NCBI RefSeq assembly: GCF_002291445.1
Contig: NZ_CP014137.1
Location: forward strand, 1,922,001-1,986,000
Direction: 5' to 3'
Source of the DNA: Brenneria goodwinii
GTDB taxonomy: Bacteria > Pseudomonadota > Gammaproteobacteria > Enterobacterales > Enterobacteriaceae
DNA length: 64,000 nucleotides
In this document: piece after piece, positions 54,328-63,717 of the stretch
How the letters are laid out: each line of letters starts with the position of its first letter
How positions within the stretch are numbered: the stretch's first letter is position 1
The notes under the pieces: generated by a model
Database searches by the model: none
Told to the model about the DNA's origin: nothing
The model's input: only the letters and a program-made list of their open reading frames with translations
Program-made: the position numbers and the translations under genes

Positions 54328-55698
54328 ATGCAGACGCAAGCAGCGATAGATTTTCCACTGATGACCCGCTGGTTTCAGCAGCAACGGCGGCGGCTGTCCG
54401 ATTTCGCCCCCGTCGATTTAAAAGGGCGGATTATCGGCATCAGCGGCATTTTGCTGGAGTGCAGCCTGCCGCGCGCGCGCATCGGCGATCTCTGTCTGGT
54501 CGAGCGCCAAGACGGCAGCCAGGTAATGGCCGAGGTCGTGGGTTTCAGCCCGCGGAACACCTTTCTGTCGGCGCTGGGCGCGTTAGACGGCATCGCCCAG
54601 GGGGCCGCCGTCGCCCCGCTTTATCAGCCCCACTGCATCCAGGTTTCCGATAGGCTGTTCGGCAGCGTGCTGGACGGCTTCGGACGCGCGCTGGAAGACG
54701 GCGGCGAAAGCGCATTCGTCCAGCCTGGAGAACTCCATGGCAACGCCCAGCCGGTATTGGGCGACGCCCCGCCCCCTACGGCGCGCCCGCGCATCGCCAC
54801 GCCGTTGCCCACCGGTCTGCGGGCCATCGACGGGCTGCTGACGCTGGGCCAGGGGCAGCGCGTCGGTATCTTCGCCGGCGCCGGCTGCGGCAAAACCACG
54901 CTGCTGGCCGAACTGGCCCGCAACACCCCGTGCGATGCGATTGTCTTCGGCCTGATTGGCGAACGTGGACGCGAACTGCGCGAGTTTCTCGATCATGAAC
55001 TGGATGACGATCTGCGCCGCCGTACCGTACTGGTTTGCTCCACGTCCGATCGCAGCAGCATGGAACGCGCGCGCGCGGCCTTTACCGCCACGGCGATTGC
55101 CGAAGCGTATCGCGCCGCCGGCAAGCAGGTCTTACTGATCATTGACTCCCTGACCCGCTTTGCCCGCGCCCAGCGCGAAATCGGCCTGGCCCTTGGCGAA
55201 CCGCAGGGCCGCGGCGGTCTGCCGCCGTCGGTATACACCCTGCTGCCGCGGCTGGTGGAACGCGCCGGACAAACCCAGACCGGCGCCATTACCGCCCTCT
55301 ATTCGGTGCTTATCGAGCAGGATTCCATGAACGACCCGGTGGCGGACGAAGTGCGCTCGTTGATCGACGGGCACATCGTTCTCACCCGGCGGCTGGCGGA
55401 ACAGGGCCACTATCCCGCCATTGACGTGCTGGCCAGCCTGAGCCGAACCATGAGCAACGTGGTGGACGGCGGGCACAATCGTCATGCCGGCGCCGTACGC
55501 CGCCTGATGGCCGCCTACAAGCAGGTGGAAATGCTTATCCGGCTGGGAGAATACCAATCCGGCCACGATGCGTTAACCGACTCGGCGGTCAATGCCCAGC
55601 AGGATATTACCCGATTTCTGCGTCAGGCCATGCGCGATCCTATGGCCTACGACGATATTCAACAGCAATTAGCCGAGGTCAGCGCCCATGCTCCATGA
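54328..55698 (+). CDS. hrcN: HrcN, type III secretion ATPase
   Basis: A 456-residue hexameric ATPase, homologue of FliI and YscN, that releases chaperones and unfolds substrates. Walker A GAGCGKTT at residues 184-191, Walker B in QVLLIIDSLTRFARAQ and GERGREL with the catalytic Glu. C-terminal chaperone-binding domain from about 380. The start is one base past hrpQ and the end overlaps hrpO by 11 bases. Confidence 0.97.
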   Translation: MQTQAAIDFPLMTRWFQQQRRRLSDFAPVDLKGRIIGISGILLECSLPRARIGDLCLVERQDGSQVMAEVVGFSPRNTFLSALGALDGIAQGAAVAPLYQPHCIQVSDRLFGSVLDGFGRALEDGGESAFVQPGELHGNAQPVLGDAPPPTARPRIATPLPTGLRAIDGLLTLGQGQRVGIFAGAGCGKTTLLAELARNTPCDAIVFGLIGERGRELREFLDHELDDDLRRRTVLVCSTSDRSSMERARAAFTATAIAEAYRAAGKQVLLIIDSLTRFARAQREIGLALGEPQGRGGLPPSVYTLLPRLVERAGQTQTGAITALYSVLIEQDSMNDPVADEVRSLIDGHIVLTRRLAEQGHYPAIDVLASLSRTMSNVVDGGHNRHAGAVRRLMAAYKQVEMLIRLGEYQSGHDALTDSAVNAQQDITRFLRQAMRDPMAYDDIQQQLAEVSAHAP

Positions 55699-56125
55699 CG
55701 AAGCCGCCGCCCAGGAATTACACGCCACGCTGAACCTGCTGATGCCGATTCGCCGCCAGCGTCTGCTGCGCAGCGAACGGCAGTTGCGCCAGGAAGAGCA
55801 GGCGCTGGCGGAGATCAACGCGCAGCTAGCGCAGCACCGGCAGCAGTTGCAACTGCTGCGCCAGGCGAGTCAGCAGCAGCGCGAAACCTTTGACACGCAG
55901 CTAAAAGGCCAGGATCAGGCGCTCGAAAGCCTCAAATCGCAACTGGCCGCCGAGCGCAAAGCGCTTCGCCACATCGAGCAGGAAATTCAGCGCGGTCATG
56001 CCCATCAGCAACGGCAGCATCGCCAACAACAGCAGATCGGCCAGGCTCGTCAGACGGTTCGTCAGCGCCAGAAGGCCGTCGAAAAACTGGAATTTTTGTT
56101 AACGCTGCATCAGGAGCGCACATGA
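55688..56125 (+). CDS. hrpO: HrpO, ATPase-associated coiled-coil protein (YscO/FliJ-like)
   Basis: A 145-residue protein made of a nearly unbroken Gln/Leu/Arg-rich two-stranded coiled coil (about 15-140), as in FliJ and YscO, which insert into the HrcN hexamer. Overlaps hrcN by 11 bases and hrpP by four, so translation is coupled throughout. Confidence 0.93.
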   Translation: MLHDEAAAQELHATLNLLMPIRRQRLLRSERQLRQEEQALAEINAQLAQHRQQLQLLRQASQQQRETFDTQLKGQDQALESLKSQLAAERKALRHIEQEIQRGHAHQQRQHRQQQQIGQARQTVRQRQKAVEKLEFLLTLHQERT

Positions 56126-56652
56126 GCAACCCAACCATCCCGTGCCAGAAACCGGCCAATACCGCCGCGGCGGCGCCAACGGCGTTGTCCGCCAAATCCC
56201 CGGGCCGAGGCGAGAAGGAGCAACACCATTTTTGGCAGGCGTTCACCTTTTCCAGCGGCTTTGAACAGGCGGTTTATCAGACAGGAAATCCCGGCGCGTC
56301 CGCAACGGCGGCGGCAGTCTATTTTGATTCGGCGCCGGCCGACGGTCACGATACCCAGACGGACAGAGTGACAATGTCACAATGGGCGCCCCTCCAGTGC
56401 GAGTTGGTCGAATCAGTGGACAACATTGGCAATCCGCCGTTTTCATTCAGCCTGCAACTGCCGCAGTTGGGTGATATTGACGTTACGCTGGCAGCGCTGG
56501 CGCCGCAGGGCTGGGATATCGCCCTGCGATTCAGCCGCGACGCCTACCCGTTATTAAAACATCGCCGTGAAGCCTGCCGCCGCTCGCTGTCCGATGCGCT
56601 GGGCTGTCCGGTCAGGCTCAGTTTTGAAAGCCGCGAGACCGAGCGATGGTAA
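56122..56652 (+). CDS. hrpP: HrpP, substrate-specificity/length-control protein (YscP-like)
   Basis: A 176-residue secreted protein with a Pro/Ala-rich disordered start and a C-terminal T3S4-like part (SLQLPQLGDIDVTLAALAPQGWDIALRFSRDA, about 110-150). In P. syringae HrpP is exported and aids pilus assembly. It overlaps hrcQ by seven bases. Confidence 0.9.
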   Translation: MSNPTIPCQKPANTAAAAPTALSAKSPGRGEKEQHHFWQAFTFSSGFEQAVYQTGNPGASATAAAVYFDSAPADGHDTQTDRVTMSQWAPLQCELVESVDNIGNPPFSFSLQLPQLGDIDVTLAALAPQGWDIALRFSRDAYPLLKHRREACRRSLSDALGCPVRLSFESRETERW

Positions 56653-57728
56653 CTCAGCCGCTGACGTTGCCGCGCATGCCCCGCGAACAGGTCGACATAC
56701 GCAATCAGCTCGCCGCGGGTCTGACGCTTACCTTCAGACGTGAAGATCGGCCGGGTGAAATACGCCTGACGCTGGCGGAAGACGGCGGCACTGATGAGCC
56801 GCTCAGCCACTGGCGTTGCGACGATGGCATTTTCGCGCTCTCCTCGCCCGCGCCGGTTTTAAGCCTGTTGTCCGACTGCCCGTTATTGCCTGCAACGGAC
56901 GGGCAAGCGGCACAGGAGTGGTATTGGACGCTGTATAACCAATCTCTTGCGCCATCGGTCGCGGCGGTGCTGGGCCAGATACTTCCCCATCCGACTCCCC
57001 GGACAGCGGAAAGCATGGTGACAGGCCAGCTAACGGTAAGCTGGAACGGCATTCGCACGCGCAGCCGGATACAGGCGTCCACGGCCTGTTGGCGGGCGCT
57101 GCTCAAACGCTCCGGCTGGCGACGGATCTATCCGGCCTTGCCGCACTCGCTGCCGTTTACGGTTCCCCTGATACTGGCCGACGCCGTTCTCACGCCAGCG
57201 ACGCTGAGCCGGCTTGGCAACGGCGATGTCATCCTGCCGACCACGCCCTATTTTTCCCCTGACGGCCAGGGATCCATCACGCTGGGTTCGCGGCGTCTAC
57301 AGGGCGCGCTGCGCTTAGCAGGGCTGGCCCCTTACCATTTTGTCATCGCCGATATGGAGATTACGCCAATGAACGACGCCTCTTTCAACGACATGCAGGC
57401 CCAGCAGAGCGCTCACGACGAAATAAGTGACATCGTCACAAGTGAAGACCTTACAGATCAACACACCCCGTCCAAACTACCGCCGCTGCCGGTTACGCTT
57501 AACGTCCGCTGCGGGCATATTGTCTTTACGCTGCCGGAGCTACAGCGTCTAAGCTGCGGATCGGTCCTGACGCTGCGTGACGTGGTGCCGGGAGAAGCCT
57601 GGCTGTGTCACGGCGATATTCCCCTGGCGCATGGCGAGCTGGTTGATATAGAGGGCAAACTGGGGCTGCAAATTACCCGGCTGCTGTCCACGCCCGACAC
57701 CTCGGCTCAACAGGAGCCCGAGGTATGA
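56646..57728 (+). CDS. hrcQ: HrcQ, sorting-platform protein (undivided)
   Basis: A 360-residue YscQ/FliN-type C-ring protein, with two SpoA domains (about 210-270 and 290-350, the latter with [22 protein letters not shown]). In P. syringae this gene is split into hrcQA and hrcQB; here, as in Erwinia and Pectobacterium, it is one. Weak similarity in the N-terminal half is usual. Overlaps hrcR by four bases. Confidence 0.94.
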   Translation: MVTQPLTLPRMPREQVDIRNQLAAGLTLTFRREDRPGEIRLTLAEDGGTDEPLSHWRCDDGIFALSSPAPVLSLLSDCPLLPATDGQAAQEWYWTLYNQSLAPSVAAVLGQILPHPTPRTAESMVTGQLTVSWNGIRTRSRIQASTACWRALLKRSGWRRIYPALPHSLPFTVPLILADAVLTPATLSRLGNGDVILPTTPYFSPDGQGSITLGSRRLQGALRLAGLAPYHFVIADMEITPMNDASFNDMQAQQSAHDEISDIVTSEDLTDQHTPSKLPPLPVTLNVRCGHIVFTLPELQRLSCGSVLTLRDVVPGEAWLCHGDIPLAHGELVDIEGKLGLQITRLLSTPDTSAQQEPEV

Positions 57729-58378
57729 CTGCCGGTCAATTCGATCCCTTGATGTTCGCGCTGTTTCTGGGCGCGCTTTCCCTTATTCCGTTGATGATGA
57801 TCGTCTGTACCTGCTTTTTAAAAATCGCCGTCGTGCTGCTGATTACCCGCAACGCCATCGGCGTACAGCAAGTGCCGCCCAACATGGCGCTGTACGGCAT
57901 CGCGCTGGCGGCCACCCTGTTCGTCATGGCGCCGATCTTTCAGGATATCACCCAGCGTTTTCAGGAGAGCCCGCCGGACACCAGCGACATGACCGTTTTA
58001 CATGAGAGCGTGCTGCACGGTCTGGAACCGTTGCAAACGTTCATGTCCCGTAATACCGACCCGGACATCCTCACTCATTTGCATGAAAACAGCCTGCGCA
58101 TGTGGCCGCCGTCCATGTCGGAAAAAGTCGATACCCAGAATCTGCTGCTGGTGATCCCGGCCTTTGTGCTGTCTGAGCTGACGGCCGGATTCAAAATCGG
58201 TTTTTTAATCTATGTGCCGTTCATCGTTATCGATCTGATCGTCTCCAACGTGTTGCTGGCGCTGGGGATGCAGATGGTGGCGCCCATGACGCTCTCGTTG
58301 CCCCTCAAGCTGCTGCTGTTCGTGCTGGTCAACGGCTGGACTCGGCTGCTGGATGGCCTTTTCTACAGTTATCTGTGA
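57725..58378 (+). CDS. hrcR: HrcR, export-apparatus protein (FliP/YscR family)
   Basis: A 217-residue inner-membrane core component with four predicted helices. FliP-type signatures are clear: [19 protein letters not shown] near the start, [20 protein letters not shown] and [16 protein letters not shown]. It forms the entry of the export pore with HrcS and HrcT. Confidence 0.97.
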   Translation: MTAGQFDPLMFALFLGALSLIPLMMIVCTCFLKIAVVLLITRNAIGVQQVPPNMALYGIALAATLFVMAPIFQDITQRFQESPPDTSDMTVLHESVLHGLEPLQTFMSRNTDPDILTHLHENSLRMWPPSMSEKVDTQNLLLVIPAFVLSELTAGFKIGFLIYVPFIVIDLIVSNVLLALGMQMVAPMTLSLPLKLLLFVLVNGWTRLLDGLFYSYL

Positions 58379-58385
58379 GGACCGA

Positions 58386-58640
58386 ATGGAAATTATCACG
58401 CTTTTCCGGCAGGCCATGGTAATGGTTGTCCTGCTCTCCGCCCCGCCGCTGCTGGTGGCGGTTATCGTCGGCGTATTGATCTCGCTATTGCAAGCGGTGA
58501 TGCAGCTACAAGACCAGACGCTGCCGTTTGCCGTCAAGCTGATCTCCGTCGGCGTGGCGCTGGCGCTGACCGGCCGTTGGATCGGCGTGGAGCTGATCCA
58601 GCTTGCCATTACGGCCTTTAACATGATCGAACACTCCTGA
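58386..58640 (+). CDS. hrcS: HrcS, export-apparatus protein (FliQ/YscS family)
   Basis: An 84-residue protein of two membrane helices with the FliQ-type loop (ISLLQAVMQLQDQTL). The start MEIITL at 58386, with GAGGA eight bases upstream, is preferred over an upstream ATG inside hrcR. It lies seven bases behind hrcR. Confidence 0.96.
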   Translation: MEIITLFRQAMVMVVLLSAPPLLVAVIVGVLISLLQAVMQLQDQTLPFAVKLISVGVALALTGRWIGVELIQLAITAFNMIEHS

Positions 58641-58655
58641 ACCCGAGGCTGCGCG

Positions 58656-59453
58656 ATGATCGCCACCATCCAGCACGTTTATGATTTTATTATCGCCATC
58701 ACGCTGGGTATTGCGCGTATCTATCCCTGTTTTATTCTGGTGCCGGCGTTTTCGCTCAACGTGCTGAAAGGCATGTTGCGCAGCGCGGTGGTGATTTCGC
58801 TAACCCTGCTGCCGGCGCCGATTATCCAGCAGCAATTGCTACAGACGCCGCTCTCCTGGCCGATGCTGCCAGGGCTGTTATTAAAAGAGATCATCGTCGG
58901 CCTGCTGATCGCCCTGATCCTGGCGATGCCATTCTGGCTGTTTGAATCCGTCGGCGCGCTATTCGATAACCAGCGCGGCGCGCTGATGGGCGGACAGCTC
59001 AACCCGGCATTGGGGCCGGACTCCACCCCACTCGGCCACCTGCTTAAACAGCTTATTATCCTGCTGCTGATTATCGGTATCGGCATTAGCGGGCTGACCC
59101 AGCTTTTGTGGGACAGCTATCGCCTGTGGCCGGCTCTGGCATGGCTGCCGCCCCTTACCGAACAAGGGTTTGAGGTCTATCTGAAGCTGCTCGCCGAAAC
59201 TTTCACCCATATGGTGATCTATGCCGGCCCGCTGGTCGCGCTGCTTCTGCTGCTGGAATTCAGCATCTCGCTGCTCAGCCTCTACAGCCCGCAGTTGCAG
59301 GTGTTTGTGCTCTCTATCCCGGCCAAATGCCTGGTCGGACTGGCTTTTTTCATCGTTTATCTGCCGGTTTTGCACTACCTGGGAGATGGCAAACTTCAGA
59401 CGCTACCGGACTTAAAACATCTGTTCCCGCTGTTTTTCCCACCGTCGCCATAA
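58656..59453 (+). CDS. hrcT: HrcT, export-apparatus protein (FliR/YscT family)
   Basis: A 265-residue inner-membrane protein with about six helices. FliR-type pattern FESVGALFDNQRGALMGGQLNP and the C-terminal AKCLVGLAFFIVYLPVL are typical. Lies 15 bases behind hrcS and 10 before hrcU. With HrcR and HrcS it makes the helical export gate. Confidence 0.96.
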   Translation: MIATIQHVYDFIIAITLGIARIYPCFILVPAFSLNVLKGMLRSAVVISLTLLPAPIIQQQLLQTPLSWPMLPGLLLKEIIVGLLIALILAMPFWLFESVGALFDNQRGALMGGQLNPALGPDSTPLGHLLKQLIILLLIIGIGISGLTQLLWDSYRLWPALAWLPPLTEQGFEVYLKLLAETFTHMVIYAGPLVALLLLLEFSISLLSLYSPQLQVFVLSIPAKCLVGLAFFIVYLPVLHYLGDGKLQTLPDLKHLFPLFFPPSP

Positions 59454-59463
59454 CGGTCTTATC

Positions 59464-60540
59464 ATGAGTGAAAAAACCGAAAAGCCCACCGATAAAAAAC
59501 TTCAGGATGCCCGTAAGAAAGGCGAAGTCGGGCAAAGCCAGGACGTTCCCAAGCTGTTGATTTGCGTCGGGCTGCTGGAATGCATTCTGGCGTTGGCCGA
59601 CCATACCATGGGTAGATTGCAGGCGCTGATACAGCTCCCCTTGATGCGGCTGAGCCAGCCGTTCGGCCAGGCCGTCAAAGAAGTATTCCATGACGCGATG
59701 ACGCTGGCGCTGACCTTTTGCCTGCTGGCCGCCAGCATTGCGGTGTTGCTGCGGATCATGGGCGGCTGGATACAGTACGGCCCGCTGTTTGCTCCCGAAG
59801 CATTAAAAATGGATCTGAACCGGTTGAATCCCATTAACCAATTCAAGCAGATGTTCTCCATGCGCAAACTGACGGAGCTGATCACCAATATCCTGAAAGC
59901 CGTCGTCATCGGCACGGTTTTTTATAAGGTTGTGGTGCCTGAGCTGGAGTCGCTGGTGGAGCTGGCTTACGGGGATTTAAACGGTTTCTGGCTGGGGGTG
60001 AAAGCATTACTGGCGCATATCTCTCGCACCACGCTCGTCGCGCTGCTGGTACTTTCCGTACTCGACTTCGGGTTGCAGAAATACTTTTTCCTCAAGCAGC
60101 AACGCATGAGCCATCAGGATCTGCGCAACGAACATAAAGACTCCGAAGGGGATCCGCACATGAAGGGGCACCGTAAATCTCTGGCCAATGAGTTGATTAA
60201 CCAACCGGCGGCCCCCACGCCGCAAAAACCGGTTGCCGAGGCCGATATGCTGCTGGTCAACCCCACCCACTATGCCGTGGCCCTCTACTATCGCCCCGGC
60301 GTCACCCCTTTGCCGAAAATTATCTGTAAAGGCGAAGACCAGCAGGCGCAGTTGCTTATCGAGCAGGCCAAACAGGCGGAAATCCCGGTTATCCGTTTTA
60401 TCTGGCTGGCGCGAACGCTTTACCGTACCCCCGTCGGTCATTACATTCCGCGCGAAACGCTACAGGCCGTGGCGCAGGTTTACCGTACCCTGCGTCAGTT
60501 GGAAGATGAACAGAAAGATGAAGTGATTGAAATGGAATAA
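59464..60540 (+). CDS. hrcU: HrcU, autocleaving switch protein (FlhB/YscU family)
   Basis: A 358-residue protein with four membrane helices in residues 30-210 and a cytoplasmic domain whose NPTH self-cleavage site is at residues 266-269. Cleavage between Asn and Pro switches export from pilus to harpins and effectors. It is the last gene of the 11-gene operon and the right border of the Hrp locus. The sequence up to the terminator at 60742 holds no further Hrp gene. Confidence 0.97.
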   Translation: MSEKTEKPTDKKLQDARKKGEVGQSQDVPKLLICVGLLECILALADHTMGRLQALIQLPLMRLSQPFGQAVKEVFHDAMTLALTFCLLAASIAVLLRIMGGWIQYGPLFAPEALKMDLNRLNPINQFKQMFSMRKLTELITNILKAVVIGTVFYKVVVPELESLVELAYGDLNGFWLGVKALLAHISRTTLVALLVLSVLDFGLQKYFFLKQQRMSHQDLRNEHKDSEGDPHMKGHRKSLANELINQPAAPTPQKPVAEADMLLVNPTHYAVALYYRPGVTPLPKIICKGEDQQAQLLIEQAKQAEIPVIRFIWLARTLYRTPVGHYIPRETLQAVAQVYRTLRQLEDEQKDEVIEME

Positions 60541-60741
60541 AACCAACTCGTCTCAGATTCGAAACAGCGACCGAGGCACGGGCGGCCGTCATTGTTTCAA
60601 CGCCAATCTCATTTTACACCCGTCGAGGTAACCTTACCGGCGCAAGACAGTTCTATACATTAAGGGTGCTATCGTTTTATCACCCTTATTGATGTTGTGT
60701 TCTTGATATTGAGTTATCCATCCCTGCCAATGAGTAGTTTT

Positions 60742-60767
60742 CCCGCCCCCGTGGCGGGATTTTTTTT
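60742..60767 (+). terminator. Rho-independent terminator of the hrpJ-hrcU operon
   Basis: CCCGCC-CCCGT-GGCGGG followed by A and eight T residues, about 200 bases past the hrcU stop. Confidence 0.85.
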
Positions 60768-61244
60768 GCCGTCGCTTAGCGCTATCCGCCTGGTGAATGC
60801 GCGCACGATAAACACTGTCGCCATCATGCTAGGCCTGCCAACGCATTTCCATGCGCTTGAGACATACTCCCGCCAGACTGGAAAAATAAAGACGCTCTTT
60901 TATTAGCGTGAAACCATGCTCTTACAATTGCATTCTTTAAAAAAATGTTACATATCGATACGCCTTCGGCCACGATTCTGCTTTACAACAATCCCGGCTT
61001 GTTTCAGACTCGACACCCGCTATTTAGCAACCCCAAAAGCCTTTTTTTGAAATGAGCCTTTTCACGAATCACTCTAATAATTTCAACCAGTTATCAGGTC
61101 AACTCCGAATTGACCCGTACTGGAGATCCGAAGAGTGGCTGAGGTAATCTATCGCGCCATGTGAAACACGGCCCATCTATTTCAGGGAGCGCGGCGTTTA
61201 GGGCGTTAACCATTAAATAACAATATTTGTATAGGTTTTAGTTA
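60768..61244. other. Gene-free stretch right of the Hrp locus
   Basis: About 480 AT-rich bases with no convincing gene, no Hrp box and no recognisable mobile element. It holds the promoter of the cupin gene at 61245. Confidence 0.5.
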
Positions 61245-61700
61245 ATGAAAAAAGCAAAACTCTTTCTCTTGACCGTTGCCGCGTTATCCCTCCCCTTGGC
61301 GGGGTACGGCGAGCCGGCCAAGACAACGGACAAGAGCGAATCTCGCATACCTGCAATTAAGCTCACGAATACCGCCGATAACCATTCCACTTTTTTAAAG
61401 GGAAGCATTCCAGCGCTGGAAAAAATCCCGGCGAAACAATTCTGGATCAGCAACTCCACGGAAGATTGGGAGAAAAACACGCACCCGGCGCCAAGAAAAC
61501 AGTATGTAGTTACGCTAAAAGGAACGCTGAAATTTAAAGTAAGCGATGGTTCGACATTCACCGTCGCGCCGGGCACCGTGCTTCTTGCTGAAGATACCCA
61601 AGGCGAAGGGCATAGTTGGGAAATGGTTGAGGGAAGTGAATGGGTCAGAGCTTATATCCCCATCACTGATAACAACGACTACTTTATTGCTGACAAATAA
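61245..61700 (+). CDS. Secreted cupin-domain protein
   Basis: A 151-residue protein with a signal peptide at residues 1-22 (LPLAGYGEP) and a small beta-barrel cupin (about 55-145; RKQYVVTLKGTLKFKVSDGSTFTVAPGTVLLAEDTQGEGHSW in part). Cupin motif 1 has few histidines; only one His (GHSW) is visible in motif 2 position, so metal binding is uncertain. Probably periplasmic. A Hrp box is not seen upstream, so a link with type III secretion is not supported. Function unknown. Confidence 0.82.
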   Translation: MKKAKLFLLTVAALSLPLAGYGEPAKTTDKSESRIPAIKLTNTADNHSTFLKGSIPALEKIPAKQFWISNSTEDWEKNTHPAPRKQYVVTLKGTLKFKVSDGSTFTVAPGTVLLAEDTQGEGHSWEMVEGSEWVRAYIPITDNNDYFIADK

Positions 61701-61707
61701 CGCAAAA

Positions 61708-61727
61708 AAGCCCTGGCTACAGGGCTT
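61708..61727. terminator. Bidirectional terminator between cupin and membrane-protein genes
   Basis: AAGCCCTG-GCTA-CAGGGCTT eight bases past the cupin stop. The reverse strand has six T after the stem, so it also serves the convergent gene at 61804. Confidence 0.8.
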
Positions 61728-61803
61728 AAAACATAAACGATGGGTGATTCGGCATTAAGTTGACTAGCCTTACTGCCGGCGTCACTCATGACAGCGGTTT
61801 GAT

Positions 61804-62439
61804 TCACCCCATGTAGTTACTCTGCGGCATTTCTCTACGAGCCTTGTTGTTATTGCCTGTCGCCAAGTACCAGCATGTTGAAATCAGACAAAGCACATAA
61901 CCAAAAAGCTCAGACCCCTCTTCCACGATGTTCTTTACCACTCGAATATACCCATCCTGCATTATGTGTTGCCACAGGACTTGCATGCCAAATAGGCGAG
62001 AGAAAAACAAAATGCAAAGAAGCCCGGAAAACATCATGCCGTAAGCAGGATGACTCGTGAAAATCGTCAGTTGATGAATGGTATCGGCGGGTTTTTTAAA
62101 ACAAAAAAACATCGTTACGATGGCAACGGTCAGGGCAAACCACACCCATGAACCATGTGCTATGACGTCAAACAAAAAGTCCATTTCACGAATAAGCATA
62201 CAGCCGAAAAATCCCGCAACCAACACAAAGCTGTGCATGTTTTCTTTGTTTCTAACCCCCTGGAACAGGTTCAAACACACGATCGCCGTCAGTATCAACG
62301 CTTGGGAAATCTCTGTAATTGAGGTTTCTTTAACATCATTATGCAGCCAGTGCACATCTAAAAATAATGCCACGATTGCCAGTATCACAAGACTCACTGA
62401 GAGCAACAGGAAAAGAAATTGTCTAAAAAAGAATTTCAT
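61804..62439 (-). CDS. Unknown inner-membrane protein
   Basis: A protein of 211 residues from the start at 62439 (221 from the next in-frame ATG at 62469; neither has a clear ribosome site). About six hydrophobic helices are visible. Short polar motifs lie between them: NDVKETSITEISQ, REMDFLFDVIAHGS and KNIVEEGSELFGY. The recurring acidic residues at helix edges are a family feature, but I cannot name the family. No neighbour explains its role. It is convergent with the cupin gene. Confidence 0.72.
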   Translation of the reverse strand: MKFFFRQFLFLLLSVSLVILAIVALFLDVHWLHNDVKETSITEISQALILTAIVCLNLFQGVRNKENMHSFVLVAGFFGCMLIREMDFLFDVIAHGSWVWFALTVAIVTMFFCFKKPADTIHQLTIFTSHPAYGMMFSGLLCILFFSRLFGMQVLWQHIMQDGYIRVVKNIVEEGSELFGYVLCLISTCWYLATGNNNKARREMPQSNYMG

Positions 62440-62469
62440 ACTAATTATGTTCAGTAAAATAAATGTCAT

Positions 62470-63089
62470 ATTTTACTATCTCAGATTGATTGGTATTCTC
62501 TTTTAGTGCGCTAGTTGTCAGCAACATTAGCCGTAGAGCCCGAAAGCCCGCATCGCAATGACCAACGGCTGACCTGTACGGTATCTGATGCAAGAACATG
62601 CTCATTTCACTTTTCCCTTCGTTATCTGTGATCGATACCTCATTGCATTCTGGTAGTGAGTTTTATGAGGGGGATTTATCAAGGTCAGGAAAGCCACGGA
62701 CATCGTTCCTTTCATGAAATACGCAGTCTAACCGGACGACGCGATAAGAAAGAACGAGGAAAGACATTTATCCAAAAGTGACCAGGTCACAAATCAGCCA
62801 AAGTGACGGATAAACATCTGGATACGCGGGGCAAAGAATACGCCTATCGACACAAGACCGAATACGATTCCTTTATACGCTAAATAAAGGCTATATCGTT
62901 GAATAACATAGATTATTTCACACATTCAGTCTAAAAATCATCAAAAAAACCGTCCCACCCCATCCTTTAAAATCAAATACATGCTAGATTTTTCGTAAAT
63001 CGATGGGAAAATTTCGGGCGCAATTTATAAGACAAATTGATTAACGGAACGACGATCTGCCTACTCGACGACAACGATAAACTGACAGC
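62470..63089. other. Gene-poor AT-rich stretch
   Basis: About 620 bases. I find no convincing open reading frame, RNA gene or repeat of the families seen elsewhere. The many short broken frames may be decayed sequence. Confidence 0.45.
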
Positions 63090-63245
63090 ATGCCTGTTGG
63101 TTCGTATGCCGTCATTGAAGACTCAGGGTTCTATATTGTAGTACATGTAGGAGAGAAAGACGCGCCGGCGATCCATATCGATCCTGTTTCAACGCTTGAG
63201 GATGCGCTCGACATTATTGCCGGGCGCCTGTCGTTTTTTGCGTGA
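63090..63245 (+). CDS. Hypothetical 51-residue protein
   Basis: ATG at 63090 to TGA at 63245, coding for a small acidic protein starting MPVGSYAVIEDSGFYIVVHV and ending AGRLSFFA. An in-frame stop 12 bases upstream fixes the start. The pattern of alternating hydrophobic residues then DALDIIAGRL suggests a short beta hairpin and helix. There is no clear ribosome site, so it may be untranslated or a fragment. A nine-pair hairpin follows its stop. Confidence 0.4.
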   Translation: MPVGSYAVIEDSGFYIVVHVGEKDAPAIHIDPVSTLEDALDIIAGRLSFFA

Positions 63246-63251
63246 GCAAAA

Positions 63252-63273
63252 GCCCATCGGTAACCCGATGGGC
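63252..63273 (+). terminator. Hairpin after the 51-residue frame
   Basis: GCCCATCGG-TAAC-CCGATGGGC, a perfect nine-pair stem seven bases past the stop, flanked by AAAA and by only two T. Its presence supports the frame being, or once being, a gene. Confidence 0.6.
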
Positions 63274-63448
63274 GCTTCCCCTAGTGCCGTTTTTATAGTT
63301 TTTCATCACCACAATCATGGCACCTGAGCTGTATATTTTATAAACGTTTATACAGATCGATTTGGGTTAATTGATCGGTTATAGCGATCAATTACCGGCA
63401 GGGAAATATTTATAATTGTCTTCACAGTTACGCCGCAAACATTCGCGA

Positions 63449-63622
63449 CTAAAAAAGGCTACCTATTGGCAGCCTTGAGGATTCTGGTGCTATGTGTTTA
63501 TGAAGTGTGGCAATCTTAGCGCCATAGCTCGTTGATGTGATCCACCAGCAAAACGCACCGCCAGCAAACAGACCGATCACAAGCGCCAGCCCTGCTATTT
63601 TCCAGCTTGGAAGAATAGACAC
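63449..63622 (-). pseudogene. Short spanin (Rz)-like membrane fragment
   Basis: A 57-codon frame from a GTG at 63622 (site AAGGA nine bases upstream) to a TAG at 63449. It opens SILPSWKIAGLALVIGLFAGG, one membrane helix, then WWITSTSYGAKIATLHKH, which resembles the N-terminus of phage Rz-type lysis proteins. The long helical periplasmic part normal for Rz is absent and the end runs into a terminator hairpin. It looks like the remnant of a prophage lysis cassette; no other phage gene is visible near it. Confidence 0.4.
63451..63474 (-). terminator. Rho-independent terminator at the end of the spanin-like frame
   Basis: GGCTGCC-AATA-GGTAGCC on the minus strand, with one G-U pair, followed by six T. 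It overlaps the last codons of the short frame. Confidence 0.75.
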
Positions 63623-63717
63623 AACGCATGTTCCTTATCTCATCGATTTAACATGTCAGAATTGGATATATAATTAAAAATCACACATATTGCATGGTTT
63701 TTATACAGGGGCAAATA

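Noticed and set aside
60697..60906. A short plus-strand frame behind hrcU
   Set aside because: It contains the rho-independent terminator of the hrp operon and has no ribosome site.
63051..63080. GGAAC sequence near 63051 as a sixth Hrp box
   Set aside because: No CCACNNA at 15 or 16 bases beyond it.
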